Positions 32,999-40,975 of a DNA stretch of 64,000 bases are shown here, piece after piece; position 1 is the first letter of the stretch; the number at the start of each line of letters is the position of its first letter. The position numbers were made by a program, and so were the translations under genes. Source of the DNA: Streptomyces beigongshangae. GTDB taxonomy: Bacteria; Actinomycetota; Actinomycetes; Streptomycetales; Streptomycetaceae. The notes under the pieces are model-generated. The model was not told the origin of the DNA. It was given only the letters and a program-made list of their open reading frames with translations, and made no database searches. The DNA lies in the NCBI RefSeq assembly GCF_019710745.1, contig NZ_JAHKJW010000023.1, positions 1 through 64,000 of the forward strand. Reading direction: 5' to 3'.

Positions 32999-33027
32999 GC
33001 CCCGTCAGGGGCGCGGGGAACCGCGCG
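32999..33027 (+). repeat. Dispersed 3'-end element, copy 4 (after rnc)
   Basis: A GCCCC-GTCA-GGGGC hairpin runs into GCGGGGAACCGCGCG. It lies just behind the rnc terminator and 60 bases before mutM. Confidence 0.78.
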
Positions 33028-33087
33028 CCCGGCCCTCACATCCCGCCCCCGGCGAAAGCGCCGCCCACCCCTTCCGGAGGAGACACC

Positions 33088-33948
33088 GTGCCCGAACTGC
33101 CCGAGGTCGAGGTCGTACGCCGGGGCCTCGAACGCTGGGTCAGCGGCCGGATCGTCGCGGACGTCCAGGTGCTGCACCCGCGCGCGGTACGCCGTCACAT
33201 CGCGGGCGGCGAGGACTTCGGAGCCCAGCTCCAGGGTCACCGGGTGGGCCTGGCCCAGCGCCGCGGCAAGTACCTCTGGCTCCCCCTCGCGGACTCCCCG
33301 AGCGCCGTGCTCGCCCACCTCGGGATGAGCGGACAGCTCCTCGTCCAGCCACTGGACGCGGCCGACGAGAAGCACCTGCGCATCCGCGTCCGGTTCTCCG
33401 ACGACCTCGGCACGGAACTGCGCTTCGTCGACCAGCGCACCTTCGGCGGGCTCTCACTGCACGGGACGTCCCCCGACGGGCTGCCCGACGTCATCGCGCA
33501 CATCGCCCGCGACCCCCTGGACCCCCTGTTCGACGACGGCGCGTTCCACGACGCGCTGCGCCGCCGCCGCACGACGATCAAACGTGCCCTGCTCGACCAG
33601 TCGTTGATCAGCGGAGTCGGCAACATCTACGCGGACGAGGCCCTGTGGCGCACGCGGCTGCACTACGAGCGCCCCACGACCGGTTTCACGCGCCCGCGCA
33701 CGGCCGAACTCCTCGGCCACGTACGGGAGGTGATGAACGCGGCCCTCGCCGTCGGCGGCACCAGCTTCGACAGTCTCTACGTCAACGTGAACGGCGAGTC
33801 GGGCTACTTCGACCGCTCGCTCGACGCGTACGGCCGCGAGGGCGAGCCGTGCCGGCGCTGCGGCACCCCGATACGGCGCCGGCCCTGGATGAACCGCTCC
33901 AGCTACTTCTGCCCGCGCTGTCAGCGCCCGCCGCGCGTGGCGTCGTAG
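33088..33948 (+). CDS. mutM: Formamidopyrimidine-DNA glycosylase
   Basis: The 286-residue base-excision enzyme removes 8-oxoguanine. The catalytic Pro2-Glu3 is in PELPEVEVVRRGL, the H2TH region contains GNIYADEALW near residue 174, and the C-terminal zinc finger has four Cys (CRRCG...CPRCQ). It starts with GTG after GGAGG. Its last 28 bases overlap the 3' end of the convergent HxlR regulator gene. Confidence 0.96.
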   Translation: MPELPEVEVVRRGLERWVSGRIVADVQVLHPRAVRRHIAGGEDFGAQLQGHRVGLAQRRGKYLWLPLADSPSAVLAHLGMSGQLLVQPLDAADEKHLRIRVRFSDDLGTELRFVDQRTFGGLSLHGTSPDGLPDVIAHIARDPLDPLFDDGAFHDALRRRRTTIKRALLDQSLISGVGNIYADEALWRTRLHYERPTTGFTRPRTAELLGHVREVMNAALAVGGTSFDSLYVNVNGESGYFDRSLDAYGREGEPCRRCGTPIRRRPWMNRSSYFCPRCQRPPRVAS

Positions 33949-34319
33949 CGCTCGCGCGCGCCCACCACGTCGTCCATGCGTCCCTCCACGAAGCGGATGA
34001 GGGCCAGCAGCCGCTCGGCGACCCCGCGGCCCAGCGGCGTCAGCTCGTAGTCCACCCGCGGCGGGTTCGTCGGCTGCGCCTCCCGGTGCACCAGCCCGTC
34101 GCGCTCCAGCGCGTGCAGCGTCTGGGAGAGCATCTTCTCGCTCACGCCGTCCACGCGCCGGCGCAGCTCGTTGAAGCGCAGTGACCCCTCGGGCAGCGCT
34201 GCCAGCGCCCCCAGCGTGAGCGCGCCCCAGCGTCCCGTGACGTGCTCCAGCGTGCCCCGGGACGGACACGCCTTCGAGAACACGTCGTACGCGGGGCCGG
34301 GCGAATCCATGACGTCCAT
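33921..34319 (-). CDS. HxlR-family transcriptional regulator
   Basis: The 132-residue winged-helix protein has ACPSRGTLEHVTGRWGALTLGAL near its start, including the HxlR cysteine (Cys in ACPS) that in some members senses reactive electrophiles. The recognition helix lies in LRRRVDGVSEKMLSQTLHALE. The usual wing follows (RVDYELTPLGRGVAE). I use the second Met (34319) because GGAG lies 12 bases before it; a start at 34343 is possible. A perfect palindrome at 34355-34379 lies just upstream, a probable autoregulatory operator. The gene overlaps mutM at the 3' end. Its target gene is not clear, as no oxidoreductase is divergent. Confidence 0.9.
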   Translation of the reverse strand: MDVMDSPGPAYDVFSKACPSRGTLEHVTGRWGALTLGALAALPEGSLRFNELRRRVDGVSEKMLSQTLHALERDGLVHREAQPTNPPRVDYELTPLGRGVAERLLALIRFVEGRMDDVVGARERYDATRGGR

Positions 34320-34354
34320 GACCGGAGCGTACTCCAGCAGCACTAACCAATGGA

Positions 34355-34379
34355 TTGCGCTAACCGAGAGTTAGCGCAA
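34355..34379. promoter_or_regulatory. Palindromic operator upstream of the HxlR gene
   Basis: TTGCGCTAAC and GTTAGCGCAA are perfect 10-base arms around a 5-base centre, with a further half-site (CACTAACCAA) at about 34341-34350 closer to the gene. The symmetry and the A/T-rich half-sites suit an HxlR dimer binding next to its own promoter. Confidence 0.6.
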
Positions 34380-34408
34380 CTCTCCGTCGCCGCAACCGCA
34401 CGGCACGG

Positions 34409-35623
34409 CTAGTAGCCGAAGTTCTGTGTCCACCAGGGGCCGCCCGACGCGAAGTGCGCCCCGACTCCCATGGTCTTGAAGTCGCAGTTCAGGATGTTCG
34501 CGCGGTGGCCGGGGCTGTTCATCCAGGCATCCATCACCGCGGCGGCGTCGGCCTGGCCGCGGGCGATGTTCTCCCCGCCGAGGTTCGCTATGCCGAGCTT
34601 CTCCGCCCGGTCCCAGGGGGTCGCCCCGTCCGGGTCCGTATGGTCGAAGAAGCCCCGCGCGGCCATGTCCTCGCTGAAGGACCCGGCCAGCGCGGCCAGC
34701 GAACCGGACGCGGTCACCGGGCTGCAGCCGGCCTTGGCCCGCTCCTCGTTGACGAGGGAGAGGACCGCGGCCTCGGCGGTGGACGGCGCGGACGCCGCCT
34801 TCGAGGGCGTCGTCCTCTCCGGTGTCTTCGCCGCGGGTGCCTTCGTGGCCGGCTTCTCGGTCTCCGGCTCCGCGGCGGGGGCCTCGGTGGACGGTGTCGC
34901 GGAAGGCTTCTGCTTCTCGGCCTGCCCAGCCTTCCCGGCCTTCCCGGCCTTCTCCTTCTCGGCCTTCTTCTCCGGAGTCCTCGTCGGCGGGGCGGAGGGG
35001 GAGCGCTCGACGTCGCGGCTCGTGCCCGGAGTCTCCAGGCGGCCGTCCGCGGAGCCGCTCGTGCCGCCCTGGGTCTCCACGTCGCTCGGCGTGTCCTGGG
35101 CGCGTACCCTGTCCGCGCCCCCGCCGCCGATCGAGAGGCTGTCGCTGCCGGGTATCAGCCCGGAGGCGACGGCGACGGCACCCATGGCGACAGCGGCCGA
35201 GACACCGAGCAGACCGGTGCGCACGGGCGTCACGGCCTTCTTGCGGCGGCGCTGGCCCCCGGAGCCGCGGTCGGGCGTGTAGTCGCCCGGCGTGCGGCCG
35301 GCGGTCCCGTCCGCCTCGAAGAGGTAGGCGTCGCTCTTCGCGTAGTCGCTCTCCGAGTGGAGGCCGCCCGTCTCGTGGATGCCGCCCGGCGAGCCGTACA
35401 GGCCCGCGGTCGAGTAGGGGCCGCCGGTCAGGTAGTCCCCGGCGGTGGGGTAGCCCTCGGCGGTGGCGTGGTCGCCCGGGCCCGCGTACTGGGCCGCGTC
35501 CCCCGTCGTCCCGCCGCCCGTGTACGGCTCGTGGGCGTACGCCTCGTGGTCGTACGTCTGCGTGACCCCGGTGGCGCGGCCGGTGGCGGCGCGGCCGGCG
35601 GCGGAGCGTCGGTGGCGTCCCAT
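34409..35623 (-). CDS. Membrane-anchored CAP (SCP/PR-1) domain protein
   Basis: The 404-residue protein has a long cytoplasmic Gly/Tyr/Thr-rich N-terminus (residues 1-125), a basic stretch RRRKKAVTPVRTGL and one membrane helix near residues 139-160. This is followed by a Lys/Pro/Ala/Glu-rich extracellular linker and a C-terminal CAP domain (from about 280: LVNEERAKAGCSPV, HTDPDGATPWDRA, GENIARGQ, WMNSPGHRANIL). The CAP His and Glu residues are kept. It is probably exposed at the cell surface; function is unknown. I chose MGRHRRSAAG (GAGGAAGG upstream) and not the Met 13 residues earlier. It is divergent from the acylphosphatase gene. Confidence 0.88.
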   Translation of the reverse strand: MGRHRRSAAGRAATGRATGVTQTYDHEAYAHEPYTGGGTTGDAAQYAGPGDHATAEGYPTAGDYLTGGPYSTAGLYGSPGGIHETGGLHSESDYAKSDAYLFEADGTAGRTPGDYTPDRGSGGQRRRKKAVTPVRTGLLGVSAAVAMGAVAVASGLIPGSDSLSIGGGGADRVRAQDTPSDVETQGGTSGSADGRLETPGTSRDVERSPSAPPTRTPEKKAEKEKAGKAGKAGQAEKQKPSATPSTEAPAAEPETEKPATKAPAAKTPERTTPSKAASAPSTAEAAVLSLVNEERAKAGCSPVTASGSLAALAGSFSEDMAARGFFDHTDPDGATPWDRAEKLGIANLGGENIARGQADAAAVMDAWMNSPGHRANILNCDFKTMGVGAHFASGGPWWTQNFGY

Positions 35624-35754
35624 CGTGTGGCCTTCCTCATCCTTGCGGTCAACGTTCCTCACCCGAACGAGTGAGGCTCATTGGGTCCGGACGGTACCCC
35701 ATGACGCAAGGGGGAGAAGTGCCCCGAGGGTGATTGGCCGGTTAGCGTGCAGCC

Positions 35755-36036
35755 ATGAGAGAGGAAGTGCGGCTGGTGGCCTGGGTGCGCGGACGCGTCC
35801 AACGTGTGGGTTTCCGCTGGTACACGCGGGCCAGGGCGCTGGAGATCGGCGGCCTGAGTGGTTTTGCTCTCAATTTGGAGGACGGACGCGTCCAGGTGGT
35901 CGCCGAGGGGCCCCGCGACGGGTGTCAGGAGTTGCTGGAGTGGCTCCTGGGGGACGACACGCCGGGCAGGGTGGAGGGAGTCACTGAGATATGGGACACG
36001 CCCCGGGGCGGCTACGACGGCTTCGCCATCCGGTGA
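35755..36036 (+). CDS. acyP: Acylphosphatase
   Basis: The 93-residue enzyme hydrolyses acyl phosphates. The active-site loop is GRVQRVGFRWYTR (catalytic Arg in VGFRW) and the catalytic Asn is in GFALNLEDGRVQVVAEG. Its length is standard. In streptomycetes it commonly lies shortly before smc, as here, with a 67-residue gene between. It is divergent from the CAP-domain gene. Confidence 0.95.
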   Translation: MREEVRLVAWVRGRVQRVGFRWYTRARALEIGGLSGFALNLEDGRVQVVAEGPRDGCQELLEWLLGDDTPGRVEGVTEIWDTPRGGYDGFAIR

Positions 36037-36426
36037 GATCCACTCCGCCGCACCGGCCGCGGCCCGTCCGGCCAGAGCGCGAAGCGGGTGCCGGGACCCC
36101 GCTCCAGATGAAAAGCCCCAGGTGGTTGCCGAGAAACCGGTTGTCGTGGCAGGCTCCGCCGACAAGGACGACCCCCGCATCCCCGGGGTCCCCGCAGTGA
36201 AGCCGCCCCGCCCGCAGCAGGCCGCGCGCCCGGGGCCGCCGCCCAATACGGGGCGTGATCGTGTTGACCGTCAAACTTTTTGGTGAGACGCTGAAAGCCC
36301 CGCGCACCTTAGCTGTTTGGCATGTGAGAGCGGCAGTAGAACTCAACATGGTCAAGCATCGCGGGTGCGATCCCCTGACGACCCACACCGCTTCGGTCGG
36401 TCACTCATTGTGGAGGACCATCCATC
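36037..36426. other. Intergenic region acyP to coiled-coil gene, with tRNA-like relic
   Basis: About 390 bases without a credible gene. The middle part (about 36309-36382) has degenerate tRNA-like features described in the findings. It also contains an imperfect stem, CATGTGAG (36321-36328) with CTCAACATG (36342-36350). TTGACC near 36261 may be part of a promoter for the downstream small gene. Confidence 0.5.
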
Positions 36427-36630
36427 ATGGCAAAGGCGCTTCTCGGTTACGTCGGCGGCTCCGACCCGCGACTCATCGCCGAGATGCGACGGCTCCAGCA
36501 GCGCGTCCAGGACCTCGAATCCGAGCTCGGACGGATCCAGGCCGAGAACGACGCGCTCGCGGCTGCCGCTTCTCACGACTCGCTTCTCGAGAGCATCGAC
36601 GTACCCCAGGCGGAGCCTGCGCTCACCTGA
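36427..36630 (+). CDS. Small coiled-coil protein (67 aa), function unknown
   Basis: The product begins MAKALLGYVGGSDPRLIAEM and then has a heptad-type Leu/Glu/Arg helix (RRLQQRVQDLESELGRIQAEN) split about residues 20-43, followed by a short acidic end. It is likely to dimerise. I recall it as a conserved small gene before smc in streptomycetes. The ATG is preceded by GGAGG. It has its own terminator (36697) before smc, so it is not clearly in an operon with smc. Confidence 0.8.
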   Translation: MAKALLGYVGGSDPRLIAEMRRLQQRVQDLESELGRIQAENDALAAAASHDSLLESIDVPQAEPALT

Positions 36631-36696
36631 GAACTGAACAGCACACTCACCACCACCAGTGAACAGGCTGCCCGTATCAGCCGCTGACAGAGTTGC

Positions 36697-36718
36697 AAGG
36701 GACGCTTCGGCGTCCCTT
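36697..36718 (+). terminator. Rho-independent terminator with UUCG loop
   Basis: AAGGGACGC and GCGTCCCTT are perfect 9-base arms around the very stable tetraloop TTCG, followed by CTTTCTT. It closes the unit of the small coiled-coil gene. Confidence 0.93.
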
Positions 36719-36890
36719 CTTTCTTGCCCCCCGCTTTCTTGCCCCGCGCCCCGTGGCCCCTCGTTCCCCGTTCACCCCCGCTCAGGTCTGATGTGCCCTG
36801 CACGTTCATGCGCGAAACCGTGCGTTCATGGAGTGAGACCGACCCGGCGTTCATGGAGCATGTCCGACCTGGCAGGTAAAGTCCGGCTGC

Positions 36891-39800
36891 GTGCACCTCA
36901 AGGCCCTGACCCTGCGCGGGTTCAAGTCGTTCGCCTCGGCGACCACGCTGCGGTTCGAACCGGGCATCACCTGCGTCGTCGGCCCGAACGGCTCGGGCAA
37001 GTCCAACGTCGTGGACGCCCTCAGCTGGGTCATGGGGGAACAGGGTGCCAAGTCGCTGCGCGGCGGCAAGATGGAGGACGTCATCTTCGCCGGCACCACC
37101 GGGCGGCCCCCGCTCGGTCGGGCCGAGGTGTCGCTGACCATCGACAACTCCGACGGCGCGCTGCCCATCGAGTACGCCGAGGTCACCATCACGCGGATCA
37201 TGTTCCGCAACGGCGGCAGCGAGTACCAGATCAACGGCGACACCTGCCGTCTGCTGGACATCCAGGAGCTGCTGTCGGACTCCGGCATCGGCCGTGAGAT
37301 GCACGTCATCGTCGGGCAGGGCCGCCTCGACTCCGTCCTGCACGCCGATCCGATGGGCCGCCGCGCCTTCATCGAGGAGGCCGCGGGCGTCCTCAAGCAC
37401 CGCAAGCGCAAGGAGAAGGCGCTGCGGAAGCTGGACGCGATGCAGGTCAACCTCGCACGCGTGCAGGACCTCACCGACGAGCTGCGGCGGCAGTTGAAAC
37501 CGCTCGGCCGGCAGGCCGCCGTCGCGCGCCGGGCCGCCGTCATCCAGGCCGACCTCCGCGACGCCCGCCTGCGGCTGCTCGCCGACGACCTCGTACGGCT
37601 GCGGGGGGCGCTCCAGGCCGAGGTGGCCGACGAGGCCGCGCTGAAGGAACGCAAGGAGGCCGCCGAGGCCGAGCTGGGCAGGGCCCTCCGGCAGGAGGCC
37701 GAGCTGGAGGACGAGGTGCGGCGGCTCGCGCCGCGTCTGCAGCGGGCGCAGCAGACCTGGTACGAGCTCTCGCAGCTGGCCGAGCGGGTGCGCGGCACGG
37801 TCTCGCTGGCGGACGCGCGGGTGAAGAGCGCCACCGCCCAGCCGCCGGAGGAGCGGCTCGGCCGCGACCCCGAGGACCTGGAGCGCGAGGCCGCACGGGT
37901 GCGGGAGCAGGAAGCCGAGCTGGAGGCCGCTCTGGAGGCCGCCGAGCACGCGCTGGAGGACACGGTCGCGCACCGGGCGGACCTGGAACGCGAACTGGCC
38001 CTGGAGGAACGGCGGCTGAAGGACGTGGCCCGGGCCATCGCGGACCGGCGCGAAGGGCTCGCCCGGCTGAGCGGCCAGGTCAACGCGGCCCGTTCGCGTG
38101 CCGTCTCCGCCCAGGCCGAGATCGACCGGCTCGCCGCCGCCCGCGACGGGGCGCAGGACCGCGCGGTCGCCGCGCAGGAGGAGTACGAGCAGCTCAAGGC
38201 GGAGGTCGACGGCCTGGACGCGGACGACGGGGAACTCGCCGGACGGTACGAGGCGGCCAGGGGCGCCCTCGCGGACGCCGAGTCCGCGCTGACCGCGGCA
38301 CGTGAGGCGGCCACCTCGGCCGAGCGCAGGCGCGCCGCCACCCAGGCCCGGCACGACGCGCTGGCCCTCGGCCTGCGCCGCAAGGACGGCACCGGGGCGC
38401 TGCTCGCGGCGAAGGACCGGCTGTCGGGCCTGCTCGGCCCCGCGGCCGGACTGCTGTCGGTCGCGCCGGGCCACGAGGTCGCGCTGGCCGCCGCGTTCGG
38501 CGCCGCGGCGGACGCGGTCGCGGTGACCACGCCCGCGTCGGCGGCGGACGCGATCCGCCTGCTGCGCAAGCAGGACGCGGGCCGGGCGGCGCTCCTGCTG
38601 GCCGGAGCACCGGACCCGGCGGGCGCACCGGACACTCCGGCGACTCCGGTGACTCCGCCGCCTCCGGCGATCCGCCCCGGGGACGGCTTCCGGCACACCT
38701 CCGAGGCCGCGCACACCGTCGCGGGCCTGCACGCCCACGACGGTGCGCACGTCCACGACGGCGTACGCGGAGACGGCGGCGTATGCGGAGACGGCGGCGT
38801 ACCCCCGCGGGCCCCGGCGGCCGGTCCGCCGTACGCCGCCGATCTCGTGCGTGCGCCGGCCGGCCTCATGCCCGCCGTACGGCGGCTGCTGCGGGACGTC
38901 GTCGTGGTCGGGACGCTGGAGGACGCCGAGGACCTCGTCCGCACACGGCCGGAGCTGACCGCCGTGACGGCCGAGGGGGACCTGCTCGGGACGCACTTCG
39001 CACAGGGCGGTTCCGCCGGGGCGCCCAGCCTGCTGGAGGTGCAGGCATCGGTGGACGAGGCGGCGGCCGAGCTGGAGGAGCTGGGCGCGCTGTGCGAGGA
39101 GCTGGGCGCGGCCCAGTCCCGCGCCGCCGAGGTGCGCGGGGAGCGGGCCGCTCTCGTCGAGGAGCTGGGCGAGCGGCGAAGGGCCGGTGAGCGGGAGAGG
39201 TCCCGGGTCGCGCAGCAGCTCGGCCGGCTGGCCGGGCAGGCGCGGGGCGCCGCGGGGGAGGCGGAGCGGAGCACCGCCGCGGCCGCGCGGGCGCAGGAGG
39301 CCCTGGACCGGGCCCTGGAGGAGGCGGAGGAACTGGCCGAACGGCTCGCCGTGGCCGAGGAGACGCCGGTCGAGGAGGAGCCCGACACCTCCGCGCGGGA
39401 CCGGCTCGCGGCCGACGGGGCCAATGCGCGCCAGACCGAGATGGAGGCCCGCCTCCAGGTCCGTACGCACGAGGAACGGGTCAAGGGGCTGGCCGGGCGG
39501 GCCGACTCGCTCGACCGTGCCGCGCGCGCCGAGCGCGAGGCCCGTGCCCGCGCCGAGCAGCGCCGGGCGAGGCTGCGGCACGAGGCCGCGGTCGCCGGGG
39601 CCGTCGCCTCCGGGGCGCGGCAGCTGCTCGCCCACGTCGAGGTCTCCCTGAGCCGCGCGGACCGGGAGCGGACGGCCGCGGAGAGCGCCAGGGCACGGCG
39701 GGAACAGGACCTCGCCGTCGCCCGCGGCCAGGGCCGCGACCTCAAGGCCGAGCTCGACAAGCTCACGGACTCGGTGCACCGCGGTGAGGTGCTCGGGGCG

Positions 39801-40625
39801 GAGAAGCGGCTGCGGATCGAGCAGCTGGAGACGAAGGCGCTGGAGGAACTGGGCGTCGAACCGGCCGGGCTGGTCGCGGAGTTCGGGCCCGACCGGCCCG
39901 TACCGCCCTCCCTGCCCGCCGAGGGCGAGGAGCTGCCGGAGGACCCGGAGCATCCGCGCAACCGGCCCCGCCCCTTCCACCGGGCCGAGCAGGAGAAGCG
40001 GCTCAGGACGGCGGAACGGGCCTACCAGCAGCTCGGGAAGGTGAACCCGCTCGCGCTGGAGGAGTTCGCCGCGCTGGAGGAACGCCACAATTTCCTCAGC
40101 GAGCAGCTGGAGGACCTGAAGAAGACGCGCACCGACCTCTTCCAGGTGGTGAAGGAGGTCGACCAGCGGGTCGAGCAGGTCTTCACCGAGGCGTTCCGGG
40201 ACACCGCGCGGGAGTTCGAGGGGGTTTTCAGTCGGCTGTTCCCGGGCGGGGAGGGACGCCTGATCCTGACCGATCCCGACAACATGCTCACCACGGGCGT
40301 CGACGTCGAGGCACGGCCGCCCGGGAAGAAGGTCAAGCGGCTCTCGCTGCTCTCCGGCGGCGAGCGGTCGCTGACCGCCGTCGCGATGCTCGTGTCGATC
40401 TTCAAGGCGCGGCCCAGTCCGTTCTACGTGATGGACGAGGTCGAGGCCGCGCTCGACGACACCAACCTGCAGAGGCTGATCCGGATCATGGAGGAGCTGC
40501 AGGAGGTGTCGCAGCTGATCGTGATCACGCACCAGAAGCGCACGATGGAGGTCGCCGACGCGCTGTACGGCGTGTCCATGCAGGGCGACGGGGTGTCCAA
40601 GGTCATAAGCCAGCGACTGCGCTGA
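36891..40625 (+). CDS. smc: Chromosome segregation protein SMC, with extended hinge insertion
   Basis: The 1244-residue condensin ATPase organises the chromosome with ScpA/ScpB. Walker A GPNGSGKSNVVDALSW is near residue 29. Long coiled coils occupy about 170-510 and 680-1070. The hinge lies near 515-680. The C-terminal signature SLLSGGERSLTAVAML is near 1146 and Walker B VMDEVEAALDD near 1173. It is about 60 residues longer than I remember for S. coelicolor Smc. The excess is a Pro/Ala/Gly/His/Asp-rich stretch at about residues 573-645, inside the hinge, encoded partly by an 18-base tandem repeat. The gene starts with GTG and is monocistronic. Confidence 0.95.
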   Translation: MHLKALTLRGFKSFASATTLRFEPGITCVVGPNGSGKSNVVDALSWVMGEQGAKSLRGGKMEDVIFAGTTGRPPLGRAEVSLTIDNSDGALPIEYAEVTITRIMFRNGGSEYQINGDTCRLLDIQELLSDSGIGREMHVIVGQGRLDSVLHADPMGRRAFIEEAAGVLKHRKRKEKALRKLDAMQVNLARVQDLTDELRRQLKPLGRQAAVARRAAVIQADLRDARLRLLADDLVRLRGALQAEVADEAALKERKEAAEAELGRALRQEAELEDEVRRLAPRLQRAQQTWYELSQLAERVRGTVSLADARVKSATAQPPEERLGRDPEDLEREAARVREQEAELEAALEAAEHALEDTVAHRADLERELALEERRLKDVARAIADRREGLARLSGQVNAARSRAVSAQAEIDRLAAARDGAQDRAVAAQEEYEQLKAEVDGLDADDGELAGRYEAARGALADAESALTAAREAATSAERRRAATQARHDALALGLRRKDGTGALLAAKDRLSGLLGPAAGLLSVAPGHEVALAAAFGAAADAVAVTTPASAADAIRLLRKQDAGRAALLLAGAPDPAGAPDTPATPVTPPPPAIRPGDGFRHTSEAAHTVAGLHAHDGAHVHDGVRGDGGVCGDGGVPPRAPAAGPPYAADLVRAPAGLMPAVRRLLRDVVVVGTLEDAEDLVRTRPELTAVTAEGDLLGTHFAQGGSAGAPSLLEVQASVDEAAAELEELGALCEELGAAQSRAAEVRGERAALVEELGERRRAGERERSRVAQQLGRLAGQARGAAGEAERSTAAAARAQEALDRALEEAEELAERLAVAEETPVEEEPDTSARDRLAADGANARQTEMEARLQVRTHEERVKGLAGRADSLDRAARAEREARARAEQRRARLRHEAAVAGAVASGARQLLAHVEVSLSRADRERTAAESARARREQDLAVARGQGRDLKAELDKLTDSVHRGEVLGAEKRLRIEQLETKALEELGVEPAGLVAEFGPDRPVPPSLPAEGEELPEDPEHPRNRPRPFHRAEQEKRLRTAERAYQQLGKVNPLALEEFAALEERHNFLSEQLEDLKKTRTDLFQVVKEVDQRVEQVFTEAFRDTAREFEGVFSRLFPGGEGRLILTDPDNMLTTGVDVEARPPGKKVKRLSLLSGGERSLTAVAMLVSIFKARPSPFYVMDEVEAALDDTNLQRLIRIMEELQEVSQLIVITHQKRTMEVADALYGVSMQGDGVSKVISQRLR
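38760..38795 (+). repeat. 18-base tandem repeat inside smc
   Basis: Two 18-base units (38760-38777, 38778-38795) that differ by one base encode GVRGDG and GVCGDG in the low-complexity insertion of the SMC hinge. A third partial unit follows. Confidence 0.9.
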
Positions 40626-40797
40626 CCTCCGCCCGGGCGGCCGCACCCGCCGCCCACGACTGCCGTGGACCGCCGTGGACCGCCGTGGACCGCCGTGGGC
40701 GGTGGGTGCCGATCGTGGTGTTCCCCGCGCCGGTTACGGGGTATCCGTAGCTACGCGACAGCTGTCCCTTCAACACTTGAACGCAAGATTGCCATCT

Positions 40798-40824
40798 GGA
40801 GGGTTCTCTTTACAGGAACCCTCC
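40798..40824 (+). promoter_or_regulatory. Stem-loop or operator in the glcP leader
   Basis: GGAGGGTTC (40798-40806) and GAACCCTCC (40816-40824) are perfect 9-base arms around a 9-base loop, immediately upstream of the promoter candidate. It could be the terminator of smc or an operator; both are consistent with the position. Confidence 0.5.
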
Positions 40825-40826
40825 TC

Positions 40827-40854
40827 TTGACTTCGAAACTTGAAGGAATAGTCT
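40827..40854 (+). promoter_or_regulatory. Probable glcP promoter
   Basis: TTGACT (40827-40832) and TAGTCT (40849-40854) are separated by 16 bases, about 120 bases before the start codon. CTTC-GAAACTT-GAAG, an inverted repeat, lies within the spacer and would suit a repressor. Confidence 0.5.
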
Positions 40855-40975
40855 CTGTTTCGTTGCTTTCACCTTCAGGTGGTGGGTGGCGTAAACGTGT
40901 GCGCCACTGGAGACACCGTCCGGAAGGGTTCGCCCCCACCCCCGGCAGTGAGGCCGGTGGCCCGAGGAGTTACAC

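Larger units (their letters stand above)
40626..40975. other. Regulatory region upstream of the glucose permease gene
   Basis: About 350 bases contain three short repeats of CCGTGGACCG near 40665-40695, a stem-loop, a promoter candidate and two copies of ACTTGAA (near 40775 and 40838). It is one of the few A/T-richer parts of the window. Confidence 0.6.

Noticed and set aside
38594..38820. Possible intein or mobile insertion in smc
   Set aside because: The extra segment is low-complexity and in frame, without intein splice motifs or a homing endonuclease.
36573..40646. A 1357-codon open frame on the minus strand opposite smc
   Set aside because: It mirrors the smc codons and reads Leu/Arg/Gly/Gln-rich nonsense; the plus strand has all SMC motifs. 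Long antisense frames are a by-product of high third-position GC.
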